Assembly (NCBI RefSeq): GCF_020809045.1
Contig: NZ_CP078079.1
Coordinates: forward strand, 1,426,001 to 1,490,000
Direction of reading: 5' to 3'
Length of the DNA stretch: 64,000 bases
Source: Pseudarthrobacter sp. L1SW
Lineage (GTDB): Bacteria > Actinomycetota > Actinomycetes > Actinomycetales > Micrococcaceae
The position numbers and the translations under genes are program-made. Below, one piece after another: positions 53,497 to 63,286 of the stretch. The notes under the pieces are model-generated. The model had not been told where the DNA came from and searched no databases. It saw nothing but the letters and a program-made list of their open reading frames with translations. How positions within the stretch are numbered: position 1 is the stretch's first letter; every line of letters begins with the position of its first letter.

Positions 53497-54528
53497 ATGA
53501 ACGTTCCCCTGTGGGGCTGGCTGGCTGTCCTTCTCTTTATCGTCCTGATGCTTGCGATTGACCTCTTTGCCCACCGCAAAGCACACGTGATCGGCGTGCG
53601 GGAAGCAGCGCTCTGGTCCGCCGTCTGGGTGGCCTTTGGTGTTGGCTTCGGTGTCATGGTGTGGCAGGTGTTCGGTGCCGAGTTCGGCCAGCAGTACTTT
53701 GCCGGCTACCTGATTGAAAAGTCCCTCGCCGTGGACAACGTGTTTGTTTGGGCCATCATCTTCACGTACTTCGCCGTACCGCGGGAGTACCAGCACCGCG
53801 TCCTGTTCTTCGGCGTCCTGGGGGCACTGGTGTTCCGGGGCATTTTCATTGCGGCCGGTGCGGCGATTATCGCCAGCGCAGGATGGGTGCTCTACCTGTT
53901 CGCAGCCTTCCTGCTCATCACCGGCTACCGGATGATCCGGCACCGGAACGACCATGTTGATCCGGAGAAGTCCCGGGCGCTGATGTTTTTCCGCCGGCAT
54001 GTGCCCATGACGGATGACTTCCACGGGCAGCGGTTCCTGATCCGGCGCCGCGGGGTCCTGCTGGCCACTCCGCTGCTTGCGGTCCTGGTCCTCGTCGAGG
54101 TGACGGACATCATCTTCGCCGTTGACTCCATTCCTGCCATCTTCGCCGTTACCGATGACGTGTTCCTGGTGTTCACTGCGAACGCGTTCGCCATCCTGGG
54201 CCTTCGTGCCATGTATTTCCTCCTGGCGGACCTGATCCACCGGTTCATCTACCTGAAGACCGGCCTGGCGCTCGTCCTGATCTGGGTGGGCATCAAGATG
54301 TTCCTGAAGATCGATGTCTTCTACATCCCCACTCCGGTTTCCCTCGCAGTGATTGCCGCGATCCTTGCCGTGTCGGTAGCGGCCAGCCTGTGGGCGACAC
54401 GGGGCCAGGAGCGCCGGGCCCTGCCCCGGCCTGAGCGCGCGCCGTTTGGAACCGCCTCCCCCGAGGACCTGGAGGCCTTGGAACCGCTGTGGCGGCGCAG
54501 GGAGCCAAACAGGTCGGAGCATCTGTGA
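53497..54528 (+). CDS. TerC/Alx-family membrane protein, putative manganese exporter
   Basis: The ATG at 53497 gives 343 residues (GTG 53485 is possible but lies close to the riboswitch). It has about nine membrane helices and the TerC motifs SLAVDNVFVWAIIFTYF and EVTDIIFAVDSIPAIFAVTDDVFLVFTANAF, with Asp residues in the helices that bind metal. The C-terminal 60 residues are polar. The riboswitch supports a role in manganese efflux. Confidence 0.93.
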   Translation: MNVPLWGWLAVLLFIVLMLAIDLFAHRKAHVIGVREAALWSAVWVAFGVGFGVMVWQVFGAEFGQQYFAGYLIEKSLAVDNVFVWAIIFTYFAVPREYQHRVLFFGVLGALVFRGIFIAAGAAIIASAGWVLYLFAAFLLITGYRMIRHRNDHVDPEKSRALMFFRRHVPMTDDFHGQRFLIRRRGVLLATPLLAVLVLVEVTDIIFAVDSIPAIFAVTDDVFLVFTANAFAILGLRAMYFLLADLIHRFIYLKTGLALVLIWVGIKMFLKIDVFYIPTPVSLAVIAAILAVSVAASLWATRGQERRALPRPERAPFGTASPEDLEALEPLWRRREPNRSEHL

Positions 54529-54549
54529 CACCGAACCAATGGAGCGTCC

Positions 54550-54921
54550 ATGACAGCTGAACGTGCCGCCGCGAGCCGTCAGGAGGCGCCAGGTCCAGGC
54601 AGGCCTGCCCGGCCCGCCTGGACCTTCCTCACCAACCACGGGCATGTCCTGCTGTCCGTGGCACGGGAGCCCGACATCCTGGTTACGGATATCGCGGAGC
54701 GGGTGGGCATCACCACCCGGGCCGCCCTGCAGATCCTCAAGGACCTCGAAACTGCGGGCTATCTGCAACGGACAAGGGTAGGGCGCAGAACCCACTACAC
54801 CATCCGGCCCCACCAGCACTTCCGGCATCCCTCCACTGCGGCGCAGGAAGTGGACGGCCTGATCCGCCTGTTCACAGAGCGTGCGCCGGGCGGTGGTCCG
54901 GCGGCGCGGGCGGAACCGTAA
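54550..54921 (+). CDS. Winged-helix (ArsR/MarR-like) transcriptional regulator
   Basis: A 123-residue protein with a Pro/Ala-rich start and a winged helix (about 25-90): HGHVLLSVAREPDILVTDIAERVGITTRAALQILKDLETAGYLQRTRVGRRTHYTI. There is no metal-binding Cys motif. It starts 21 bases after terC and may control it or itself. Function is not known. Confidence 0.78.
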   Translation: MTAERAAASRQEAPGPGRPARPAWTFLTNHGHVLLSVAREPDILVTDIAERVGITTRAALQILKDLETAGYLQRTRVGRRTHYTIRPHQHFRHPSTAAQEVDGLIRLFTERAPGGGPAARAEP

Positions 54922-55043
54922 CAGCCACCACCTGCATGCTTTGCCGGCGTCCGGCCGGACCGCCGAATGCAGGTAATCTTAGAGAGTTCCGCGGCCGGCA
55001 CCGGCCCGGACACTGATACTTGCAAGCGGTTAAGGCGAGGGTG

Positions 55044-56027
55044 ATGGTCTACATCTGGAACGATCCGTCCGAGGTCCCGGCGGACTTCGGCCCATCTGTG
55101 GTCACCATCGGAAACTTCGACGGCGTGCACCGGGGACACCAGCAGGTCCTGTCCGAGCTGGTGCGCACGGCACGGATCACAAAGTCCAAAGCGGTTGTTG
55201 TCACCTTCGATCCGCACCCTGCCCTGGTTCACCGCCCCGAGTCCGCGCCCGAGCTGATCATGGGGCTGCAGGACAAGCTGGAGGCGTTGGGGGAGTTGGG
55301 CCTGGACGCCATCCTGGTCATGAAGTATTCACTGGACCTGGCCAGCCTCACCCCTGAGGAATTTGTGGAGCAGTACCTGGTGGACTGCCTGCACGCCGGC
55401 CATGTTGTTATCGGCCACGACGTACGCTTCGGCCGCGGCAACTCAGGGGACCTGGACACCATGAAGGCCCTCGGCCAGAAGTTCGGGTTCGAGGTGCAGG
55501 TGATCAGCGAGTTCGGCTCCGAGGGTTACCCCCTGCATGACGACGACGGGACGGACCGCCGCTGCTCCTCCACCTGGGTGCGGGAAGCCCTCCAGGAGGG
55601 AGACGTTGCCACGGCTGCCGCCGTGCTGGGCCGTCCGCACCGCATGCGCGGCGAGGTTGTCCATGGGGCCGCCCGCGGCCGTGCCCTTGGTTTCCCCACC
55701 GCCAACCTTGCCAGCAACGCCAGCGGCCTGGTCCCTGCCGACGGGATCTACGCCGGGTGGCTGGTGGACCAGGCTGGAACGCGGTGGCCTGCGGCAATCT
55801 CCGTGGGTTCCAACCCCACATTCGACGGCGTCAGTCGCCAGGTGGAGGCCCACGTGATCGACCGGCCCAAGGAGGACGTGGAGGACTTCGATCTCTACGG
55901 CCAGACAGTAGTCGTGGAATTTGTAGCCCGGCTGCGGGGCATGGTGGCCTACCGTGGGCCGGAGGCACTCGTGGAGCAGATGCGCCTGGACGTCATCCAG
56001 GCCCACGGGCTGCTGGCCAGGCGCTAG
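55044..56027 (+). CDS. ribF: Bifunctional riboflavin kinase/FAD synthetase
   Basis: From ATG 55044 (AAGG eight bases upstream), 327 residues. The N-terminal FAD synthetase domain has GNFDGVHRGHQQ and FDPHP; the C-terminal riboflavin kinase has GRALGFPTANLA and ADGIYAGWLVD. It makes FMN and FAD, which the acyl-CoA dehydrogenase in this window needs. It is normally next to truB and rpsO. Confidence 0.95.
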   Translation: MVYIWNDPSEVPADFGPSVVTIGNFDGVHRGHQQVLSELVRTARITKSKAVVVTFDPHPALVHRPESAPELIMGLQDKLEALGELGLDAILVMKYSLDLASLTPEEFVEQYLVDCLHAGHVVIGHDVRFGRGNSGDLDTMKALGQKFGFEVQVISEFGSEGYPLHDDDGTDRRCSSTWVREALQEGDVATAAAVLGRPHRMRGEVVHGAARGRALGFPTANLASNASGLVPADGIYAGWLVDQAGTRWPAAISVGSNPTFDGVSRQVEAHVIDRPKEDVEDFDLYGQTVVVEFVARLRGMVAYRGPEALVEQMRLDVIQAHGLLARR

Positions 56028-56053
56028 GGCGCCACCAACGAAAGGCTGTACCC

Positions 56054-56908
56054 GTGTCCGTCGAGAAGAACACCCGGAAGCTGGACAAGGGGATTGTCCG
56101 CGACTTCAGCTCACGGATGAGCTACGCGTCCTACCTGCAGCTGCCAACCCTCCTGAGCGCGCAGCAGCCGGTCAGCAAGCCCGAACACCACGATGAACTT
56201 CTCTTCATCATCCAGCACCAGACCACCGAGCTGTGGCTGAAGCTGGTGCTGCATGAACTGCGCAGCGCCGCGGCGTGGCTTCGCGCAGATGACCTGGGGT
56301 CGGCGCTCAAGGGCATTGCCCGGGTGAAGCACATCCAGAAAACGCTGACCGAGCAGTGGTCCGTGCTGGCCACCCTCACCCCCACCGAGTATTCCCAGTT
56401 CCGCGGGTTCCTTGGCAATTCCTCCGGCTTCCAGTCGAGCCAGTACCGCGCTGTGGAGTTCGTGCTGGGCAACAAGAACCGAAAGATGCTCCCGGTGTTC
56501 GAGTCGGACCCGGAGGCGCACGCCATGCTGGAGGAACTGCTGGCAGCACCCAGTATCTACGACGAATTCCTCGCCTACCTCGCCCGGCAGGGCTTCGACG
56601 TGCCGGCGTCGGTCCTGCAACGGGACGTCACGAAGGCACACGAGTACACCCCGGAACTGGTGCCGCTGTTCAAGCACATCTATGAGAACGCCGCGGACAA
56701 CTGGGGCGCGTACGAGGCGTGCGAGGAACTGGTGGACCTTGAGGACAACTTCCAGCTGTGGCGTTTCCGGCACCTGCGGACCGTCCAAAGGACCATCGGG
56801 ATGAAATCCGGAACGGGCGGATCCAGCGGCGCCGCGTTCCTGCAGAAGGCCCTCGAGCTGACCTTCTTCCCGGAACTTTTCGCAGTCAGGACGGAGATCG
56901 GACAATGA
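56054..56908 (+). CDS. kynA: Tryptophan 2,3-dioxygenase
   Basis: GTG 56054 gives 284 residues, with AAAGG about eight bases upstream. The heme enzyme opens the indole ring of tryptophan to N-formylkynurenine. Visible motifs are LLFIIQHQTTELWLKLVLHEL, NSSGFQSSQYR, and FRHLRTVQRTIGMKSGTGGSS, which contains the heme-ligand His. kynU follows in an overlapping ATGA. A separate formamidase (kynB) is not in the window. Confidence 0.93.
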   Translation: MSVEKNTRKLDKGIVRDFSSRMSYASYLQLPTLLSAQQPVSKPEHHDELLFIIQHQTTELWLKLVLHELRSAAAWLRADDLGSALKGIARVKHIQKTLTEQWSVLATLTPTEYSQFRGFLGNSSGFQSSQYRAVEFVLGNKNRKMLPVFESDPEAHAMLEELLAAPSIYDEFLAYLARQGFDVPASVLQRDVTKAHEYTPELVPLFKHIYENAADNWGAYEACEELVDLEDNFQLWRFRHLRTVQRTIGMKSGTGGSSGAAFLQKALELTFFPELFAVRTEIGQ

Positions 56909-58164
56909 CCATCCAAGGGGAGAACCCAGCTGCACCAGCGGAGGCGCCGTTGCAGCAGCGCGCCGCCGACCTCGACCGGGAGGATCCGCTGGGGCACTGC
57001 CGCGGTCACTTCATCGGCACGGACACACCCCTGTCCTACCTGGACGGAAACTCGCTGGGCCGGCCGCTGAAGCGCACTGCCGAGGACATCGCCGCCTTCA
57101 TCCGCGACGACTGGGGTGGGCGGCTCATCCGCGGCTGGGACGAGCAGTGGCTGGCCCTGCCGCAGTCCATCGGCGACCAGCTGGGACGGGCAGTGCTGGG
57201 CGCCGCGCCGGGCCAGACCATCATCGCCGACTCCACCACCGTGGTGCTCTACAAGCTGATCCGTGCAGCCCTTGCCGCTGTAGCGGATCCGGACCGCAAC
57301 GAACTGGTCCTTGACACTGAAAACTTTCCCACGGACCGGTACCTCGTCGAGGGCATTGCCCTTGAAGAGGGCCTGACCCTGCGCTGGATCCAGGCGGATC
57401 CGGCCGCGGGGGTGACCGTTGACCAGGTGCGCGAGGCAACGGGGCAGCGCACCGCCGTCGTACTCCTCAGCCAGGTCGCCTACCGCTCGGGCCATTTGGC
57501 GGACCTTCCCGCCATCACCGCAGCAGTGCACGACGCCGGGGCCCTGGTGGTGTGGGATCTTTGCCATTCGGCGGGGTCGGTGGAGATCGACCTGGACGGT
57601 GCCGACGTGGACTTCGCGGCCGGCTGCACCTACAAGTACCTTAACGGGGGTCCCGGCTCGCCTGCCTTCGCCTACGTCAATGCCCGGCACCTGCCCGCGC
57701 TGAACCAGCCCATCTGGGGCTGGATGGGGCGGAAGGACGCCTTCGGGATGGCTGCCGGCTATGAGCCGGCGCCGGGGATCCGGGGGTTCCTCAGCGGGAC
57801 GCCGGCGATCTTCGGGATGCTGGCGATGCGTGGAACCCTGGACCTGATTGAGGAAGCCTCCATGGCTGCCATTCGGGCTAAATCGGAGAAGCTCACAGCC
57901 TTCGCCGTCGAGGTGTTTGATGCCTGGCTGGCGCCGCTGGGAGCTGAACTTGCCTCACCGCGGGATCCCGCAGAACGCGGCAGCCACATTACGGTGGACC
58001 ATCCGGATTTCACCAAGGCAACGGTGGAGGCGCTGTGGGAAGGCGACGTCATCCCGGACTTCCGCGCCCCCCGCGGTATCCGCGTAGGCCTGTCGCCGCT
58101 GAGCACCAGCTTCCGGGAGGTTCTCCAGGGCATGGAGGCGATGCGGGACCGCCTGCAGGGATAA
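56905..58164 (+). CDS. kynU: Kynureninase
   Basis: A 419-residue PLP enzyme that cleaves kynurenine to anthranilate and alanine. YLDGNSLGRPL near the start, SQVAYRSG, WDLCHSAGSVEI and the PLP Lys in GCTYKYLNGGPGSP are present. The ATG overlaps the kynA stop. The pair forms a tryptophan-catabolic unit between ribF and rpsO, where the two conserved genes are usually neighbours. Confidence 0.94.
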   Translation: MTIQGENPAAPAEAPLQQRAADLDREDPLGHCRGHFIGTDTPLSYLDGNSLGRPLKRTAEDIAAFIRDDWGGRLIRGWDEQWLALPQSIGDQLGRAVLGAAPGQTIIADSTTVVLYKLIRAALAAVADPDRNELVLDTENFPTDRYLVEGIALEEGLTLRWIQADPAAGVTVDQVREATGQRTAVVLLSQVAYRSGHLADLPAITAAVHDAGALVVWDLCHSAGSVEIDLDGADVDFAAGCTYKYLNGGPGSPAFAYVNARHLPALNQPIWGWMGRKDAFGMAAGYEPAPGIRGFLSGTPAIFGMLAMRGTLDLIEEASMAAIRAKSEKLTAFAVEVFDAWLAPLGAELASPRDPAERGSHITVDHPDFTKATVEALWEGDVIPDFRAPRGIRVGLSPLSTSFREVLQGMEAMRDRLQG

Positions 58165-58197
58165 CGACGCCCCCAGCAGCGACCGACGGAGTGCTGT

Positions 58198-58228
58198 TTC
58201 GACAACATTAGGCAGTGGCCGGTAAACT
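58198..58228 (+). promoter_or_regulatory. Promoter of rpsO with a long leader
   Basis: TTCGAC (58198-58203) and TAAACT (58223-58228), spaced 19, precede a leader of about 135 bases (to 58369). The leader contains GC-rich complementary stretches such as CCGGTTTTCCGG (58290-58301). S15 represses its own mRNA through leader structures in several bacteria, so a similar role is plausible. Confidence 0.45.
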
Positions 58229-58369
58229 GAACGATGGATCCGGCTGCAGTCCGTGGCGGCTGGTTCCTGTTGCGTACGGCCCGCACCGGTTTTCCGGCAG
58301 GGGCCGCAGCAGCAGACCCGGCAGTGAGTTACTGACCTGGGCCCTCACGGCACATCCCAAGGAGTTATT

Positions 58370-58639
58370 GTGGCACTTGACGCCGCTGTAAAGCAGTCCA
58401 TCATCAAGGAATACGCAACCGGCGAAGGCGACACCGGTTCACCGGAGGTCCAGGTTGCAGTCCTGACCCAGCGGATCAAGGATCTGACTGAGCACATGAA
58501 GGAGCACAAGCACGACTACCACACCCAGCGCGGTCTGCTGGCCATGGTTGGTCGTCGCAAGCGCATGCTGAGCTACCTCAAGAAGACTGACATCGCCCGC
58601 TACCGTTCGCTCATCGAGCGCCTCGGCCTGCGCCGCTAG
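58370..58639 (+). CDS. rpsO: 30S ribosomal protein S15
   Basis: The 89-residue protein has normal length and core ([55 protein letters not shown] helices). GTG 58370 is preceded by AAGGAG. It binds 16S rRNA early in 30S assembly. Confidence 0.98.
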   Translation: MALDAAVKQSIIKEYATGEGDTGSPEVQVAVLTQRIKDLTEHMKEHKHDYHTQRGLLAMVGRRKRMLSYLKKTDIARYRSLIERLGLRR

Positions 58640-58650
58640 TCGGACTTAGG

Positions 58651-58681
58651 GGCGGCCCCTTCCACCACGGAACGGGCCGCC
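58651..58681 (+). terminator. Hairpin between rpsO and pnp
   Basis: Arms GGCGGCCCCTTCC (58651-58663) and GGAACGGGCCGCC (58669-58681) pair with one mismatch and a 5-base loop, followed by TTCTTC. It probably terminates or attenuates rpsO transcription. In E. coli, the rpsO-pnp junction also has a terminator and processing site. Confidence 0.65.
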
Positions 58682-58881
58682 TTCTTCAAATGAAAAACTA
58701 AACAGGAGGATCAACCGCATCACGCATTCGCGGTCCTCGGTAGTGATCCCCGGGAACGGCTTCCTTGAGTGAAGCCCCGGCCCGTGGGTCTCGATCGATG
58801 ACCGGGTGCAGGGCCAGTAGACAGATGCTGGCTGGGTTGATGCGGCTGGACTTCCGTAAAAATGAAACGGAGGTGACTCTC

Positions 58882-61149
58882 TTGGAGGGTCCCGAAATCC
58901 AGTTCTCGGAAGCAGTCATTGACAATGGCCGTTTCGGCAAGCGCGTAATCCGCTTCGAAACCGGCCGCCTTGCCAAGCAGGCAGCCGGCGCAGCGATGGT
59001 GTACATCGACGACGACACCGCGCTGCTGTCCGCCACCACCGCCGGCAAGCACCCGCGTGAAGGCTTTGACTTCTTCCCGCTGACGGTCGACGTCGAAGAG
59101 CGCATGTACGCTGCCGGCCGCATCCCGGGCTCGTTCTTCCGCCGCGAAGGACGCCCGTCCACCGAAGCCATCCTGGCCTGCCGCCTGATGGACCGCCCGC
59201 TGCGCCCCGCCTTCATCAAGGGCCTGCGCAACGAGGTCCAGATCGTGGTCACCGTCCTGGCGATCAACCCGGACGAGCTCTACGACGTGGTGGCCATCAA
59301 CGCCTCCTCGATGTCCACCCAGCTGTCCGGCCTGCCGTTCTCCGGCCCCATCGGCGGCGTCCGCGTTGCCCTGGTTGCCGACGAAAACGGATCCCAGTGG
59401 GTGGCGTTCCCCAAGCACTCACAGCTGGAGAACTCCGTCTTCAACATGGTGGTAGCCGGCCGTATTGCCGGTGACGACGTCGCGATCATGATGGTCGAAG
59501 CCGAAGCCACGGACAACTCCTGGAACCTCATCAAGGAACAGGGCGCCACCGCCCCCACGGAAGAGGTTGTTTCCGAGGGCCTCGAGGCTGCCAAGCCGTT
59601 CATCAAGGCACTCTGCGACGCCCAGGCCGACCTCGCCGCCCGCGCTGCCAAGCCGACCGTCGAGTTCCCGGTCTTCCTGGACTACGAGGACGACGTTTAC
59701 GCCGCCGTTGAGGCCGCTGCCGCCGAGAAGCTGACCGCTGTCTTCCAGATCGCCGACAAGCAGGAGCGCGACAACGCGTCCGACGCCCTGAAGGACGAGG
59801 TCACCGCTTCCCTGGCCGGCCAGTTCGAAGGCCGCGAGAAGGAGCTGTCCGCTGCCTTCCGCTCGGTTACCAAGCACGTTGTGCGCCAGCGCATCCTCAA
59901 GGACCAGATCCGCATCGACGGCCGTGGTCTGACGGACATCCGCCAGCTCACCGCCGAGGTTGAGGTCCTGCCCCGCGTCCACGGTTCGGCCATCTTCGAG
60001 CGCGGCGAGACCCAGATCATGGGTGTCACCACGCTGAACATGCTGAAGATGGAACAGCAGATCGACTCGCTGTCGCCAGTGAAGACCAAGCGCTACATGC
60101 ACAACTACAACTTCCCGCCGTACTCCACCGGTGAGACCGGCCGCGTCGGTTCGCCGAAGCGCCGCGAAATCGGCCACGGTGCGCTGGCCGAGCGCGCGCT
60201 GGTGCCGGTCCTGCCGTCCCGCGAGGAATTCCCGTACGCCATCCGCCAGGTGTCTGAGGCTCTCAGCTCCAACGGTTCGACGTCGATGGGTTCCGTCTGC
60301 GCCTCCACCCTCTCGATGCTGAACGCAGGTGTGCCCCTGAAGGCCGCCGTCGCCGGCATCGCCATGGGCCTGGTCTCTGACCAGGTGGACGGCCAGACCC
60401 GCTACGCTGCGCTGACCGACATCCTTGGTGCTGAAGATGCCTTCGGTGACATGGACTTCAAGGTTGCCGGTACCTCCGAGTTCGTCACGGCCATCCAGCT
60501 GGACACCAAGCTCGACGGCATCCCCGCTTCCGTGCTGGCAGCAGCCCTGAAGCAGGCCCGCGAAGCACGCCTCCACATCCTCGAGGTCATCAACTCGGCC
60601 ATTGACACCCCGGACGAGCTCTCCGAGTTCGCACCGCGCGTTATCGCCGTGAAGATCCCCGTGGACAAGATCGGCGAGGTCATCGGCCCCAAGGGCAAGA
60701 TGATCAACCAGATCCAGGAGGACACCGGCGCCGACATCTCCATCGAGGACGACGGCACGGTCTACATTGGCGCCACCAATGGCCCGTCTGCAGAAGCAGC
60801 ACGTTCCGCCATCAACGCCATCGCGAACCCGCAGGTCCCGGAAATCGGCGAGCGCTACCTGGGTACGGTCGTCAAGACCACCACCTTCGGTGCCTTCGTT
60901 TCGCTGACCCCGGGCAAGGACGGCCTCCTGCACATCTCCGAGCTGCGCAAGCTGGCCAACGGCAAGCGCGTGGACAACGTTGACGACGTTGTCTCGGTGG
61001 GCCAGAAGGTCCAGGTGGAGATCACCAAGATCGACGACCGCGGCAAGCTCTCGCTCGCCCCGGTGGTTGCCGAGGAAGAAGGCGCCGAGGTTGAGGTTGA
61101 GACCGAGCGCGCCCACACCACGGAGCCCGCTGAAGGCGCTGACATCTAG
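58882..61149 (+). CDS. pnp: Polyribonucleotide nucleotidyltransferase (PNPase)
   Basis: I choose TTG 58882, seven bases after a CGGAGG site, giving 755 residues starting [19 protein letters not shown]; the GTG at 58873 touches the site. Two RNase PH domains, a KH domain ([20 protein letters not shown]) and an S1 domain (about 650-725) are in order. The C-terminal 25 residues are acidic. A 3'-5' phosphorolytic exonuclease for mRNA decay. Confidence 0.96.
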   Translation: MEGPEIQFSEAVIDNGRFGKRVIRFETGRLAKQAAGAAMVYIDDDTALLSATTAGKHPREGFDFFPLTVDVEERMYAAGRIPGSFFRREGRPSTEAILACRLMDRPLRPAFIKGLRNEVQIVVTVLAINPDELYDVVAINASSMSTQLSGLPFSGPIGGVRVALVADENGSQWVAFPKHSQLENSVFNMVVAGRIAGDDVAIMMVEAEATDNSWNLIKEQGATAPTEEVVSEGLEAAKPFIKALCDAQADLAARAAKPTVEFPVFLDYEDDVYAAVEAAAAEKLTAVFQIADKQERDNASDALKDEVTASLAGQFEGREKELSAAFRSVTKHVVRQRILKDQIRIDGRGLTDIRQLTAEVEVLPRVHGSAIFERGETQIMGVTTLNMLKMEQQIDSLSPVKTKRYMHNYNFPPYSTGETGRVGSPKRREIGHGALAERALVPVLPSREEFPYAIRQVSEALSSNGSTSMGSVCASTLSMLNAGVPLKAAVAGIAMGLVSDQVDGQTRYAALTDILGAEDAFGDMDFKVAGTSEFVTAIQLDTKLDGIPASVLAAALKQAREARLHILEVINSAIDTPDELSEFAPRVIAVKIPVDKIGEVIGPKGKMINQIQEDTGADISIEDDGTVYIGATNGPSAEAARSAINAIANPQVPEIGERYLGTVVKTTTFGAFVSLTPGKDGLLHISELRKLANGKRVDNVDDVVSVGQKVQVEITKIDDRGKLSLAPVVAEEEGAEVEVETERAHTTEPAEGADI

Positions 61150-61188
61150 CATTCCGCCATGCGGGCGCAGCCCGCGGCAAGCATGAAT

Positions 61189-61223
61189 CGGCGGGGCCGG
61201 TGGATGATCCACCGGCCCCGCCG
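61189..61223. terminator. Strong terminator after pnp
   Basis: Arms CGGCGGGGCCGGTGGAT (61189-61205) and ATCCACCGGCCCCGCCG (61207-61223) are perfectly complementary around one base, which in RNA would open to a small loop. It lies 40 bases after pnp and 49 before the M16 gene. Confidence 0.75.
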
Positions 61224-61271
61224 CTGTTACGATGGCAGCCAGATCCCGGCTGCCCCTTTCGAAAGGCCTCA

Positions 61272-62615
61272 ATGACTGTTGTACCCCTGCCGCTTGAGCA
61301 GAACCACCGCGGCGATACCCTGGTCCACGGGGCCGACGGCGGCTCCGAAGTCCGGCGTTCGGTGCTGCCCGGCGGAGTGCGGGTACTTACCGAGGCGATG
61401 CCCGGGCAGAGGTCGGCCACCATCGGGTTCTGGGTGGGTGTCGGTTCCCGCGACGAGGCGCCCGGCCAGCACGGCTCCACCCACTTCCTTGAGCACTTGC
61501 TCTTCAAGGGCACCAAACGCCGCACCGCACTGGAGATCGCCTCGGCTTTTGACGAGGTTGGCGGCGAGTCCAATGCGGCCACGGCCAAGGAAAGCACCTG
61601 CTACTTCGCGCGGGTCCTGGATACCGACCTGCCGATGGCCATCGACGTCATCGCGGACATGATCACCGGCGCCGTCCTTGATCCTGCTGAGATGGAGCAG
61701 GAACGCGACGTCATCCTTGAGGAAATCGCGATGGACAGCGATGACCCCACGGACGTCGCCCATGAGAACTTTGTTGCGGCCGTCCTGGGAAGCCATCCCC
61801 TGGGCCGCCCCATCGGCGGCACGCCGGACGCCATCCGGGCGGTGGCCCGCGATTCCGTCTGGGAGCACTACCAGCGCTATTACCGGCCGGATGAACTGGT
61901 GATTACCGCCGCCGGGGGCCTGGAGCACGACGTCGTCTGCGGCCTTGTGGTGGAAGCGCTTGAGTCTGCGGGCTGGTCCCTTGAGTCCGACGCTGCGCCA
62001 GTGGAACGCCGGTCCACGGAACGTGCCCTCATCACCGGGACGGCCGGGCTCCACGTCGTCAAACGCGCCGTCGAGCAGGCGAACATCATCATGGGTTGCC
62101 CGACGATCGTGGCCACGGACGAACGGCGCTATGTCATGAGCGTCCTCAACGCCGTGCTGGGCGGGGGAATGTCCTCACGCCTGTTCCAGGAGATCCGCGA
62201 GAAGCGCGGCCTGGTCTATTCCACGTACTCCTTTGCGTCCTCCTACGCGGATGCCGGCTACTTCGGTATGTACGCCGGGTGCACGCCGTCCAAGGTGCGC
62301 CAGGTACTGGACCTGCTCGCAGTTGAGCTGGACAAACTGGCGGAGCACGGCATCTCCGAGGACGAACTCCGTAAGGCCGTGGGCCAGCTGGGCGGCGGGA
62401 TCGTATTGGCCCTGGAGGACACTGGTTCGCGGATGTCCAGGCTTGGCCGGGCAGAGCTTGTGTCCGGTGAGTACCAGGACATTGACGAGACCTTGCGCCT
62501 GATCAAGGCTGTAACCACCGATCAGGTCCAGGAACTTGCGGCCGAACTCGCTGCCGCTCCCCGGACTGTGACCGTGGTCGGACCTTTCGAGGAGACGGAA
62601 ACGTTCGGCCTCTGA
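61272..62615 (+). CDS. M16 family zinc metallopeptidase (processing-peptidase-like)
   Basis: A 447-residue protein starting at ATG 61272 (AAAGG before). It has the inverted zinc motif HFLEHLLFKGT and the downstream Glu in EIAMDSDDP, plus the second M16 domain with RGLVYSTYSFASSY. Similar proteins follow pnp in most actinobacteria. The substrate is unknown; it is cytoplasmic (no signal peptide). Confidence 0.93.
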   Translation: MTVVPLPLEQNHRGDTLVHGADGGSEVRRSVLPGGVRVLTEAMPGQRSATIGFWVGVGSRDEAPGQHGSTHFLEHLLFKGTKRRTALEIASAFDEVGGESNAATAKESTCYFARVLDTDLPMAIDVIADMITGAVLDPAEMEQERDVILEEIAMDSDDPTDVAHENFVAAVLGSHPLGRPIGGTPDAIRAVARDSVWEHYQRYYRPDELVITAAGGLEHDVVCGLVVEALESAGWSLESDAAPVERRSTERALITGTAGLHVVKRAVEQANIIMGCPTIVATDERRYVMSVLNAVLGGGMSSRLFQEIREKRGLVYSTYSFASSYADAGYFGMYAGCTPSKVRQVLDLLAVELDKLAEHGISEDELRKAVGQLGGGIVLALEDTGSRMSRLGRAELVSGEYQDIDETLRLIKAVTTDQVQELAAELAAAPRTVTVVGPFEETETFGL

Positions 62616-62675
62616 CGGCGGAACAGCAGGATGGGCTCGTCAACGGCAGGACTTGGCTCTGGAGGTGAGCGGACA

Positions 62676-63191
62676 GTGGAACGGACCCCGCCTGGCCGCG
62701 CGCCGAAAGCTTTGGCTGGCTTCCTGGGCCACTGGCGGGGGATCACCCGCTTCGCCGCCGGTCCTTGGGGTCCTGAACGGGCGGTCGACGCCGAAGTAAC
62801 CTACACCCCGGTGGCCGGCGGATCGGCCGTGGTCCAGAGCTACCGCCACTTGGAGCCGGACGGCACGCATTTCGAAGGTCACGGAATCTTCACCGTCGAT
62901 CCCGACCACCAGGACGTTTTCTGGTACTACGTGGACAACGCGGGCCCGGCACCCGCCGCTGCAGCCCGCTGCACGTGGCAGCATGGCGCCCTCAGGGTGG
63001 AACGCGAGGGCGGTGCCGGGTGGACCCGGCACACCTTGAGGGTCGATGGCGGTGTGCTGACGCACGTGACAGAGCTCCGTACACGGGGCGGGAAGTCCGC
63101 AGAACAAGGCGCCGGCATGCCCGACGGGACGGGCTCGGCTTACGTTCCGTTTTTGACGTCATCGTTCCAGCGGGCTGACGGTTTCAGGTGA
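62676..63191 (+). CDS. DUF1579-like lipocalin-fold protein
   Basis: GTG 62676 with GGAGG ten bases before is preferred over ATG 62631, giving 171 residues. The core LAGFLGHWRGITRFAAGPWGPERAVDAEVTY followed by a beta-rich region suggests a DUF1579-type beta-barrel. Function is unknown. It stands downstream of the M16 peptidase and ends near the HNH gene. Confidence 0.65.
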   Translation: MERTPPGRAPKALAGFLGHWRGITRFAAGPWGPERAVDAEVTYTPVAGGSAVVQSYRHLEPDGTHFEGHGIFTVDPDHQDVFWYYVDNAGPAPAAAARCTWQHGALRVEREGGAGWTRHTLRVDGGVLTHVTELRTRGGKSAEQGAGMPDGTGSAYVPFLTSSFQRADGFR

Positions 63192-63286
63192 CTGCACAAC
63201 GGAACGGCATCTGACACAACAGGCTGCATTTGCACCTCATACAACGCGTTTCATTTACCGCATTCCCAGTAAGGTTCCAGGCGACC

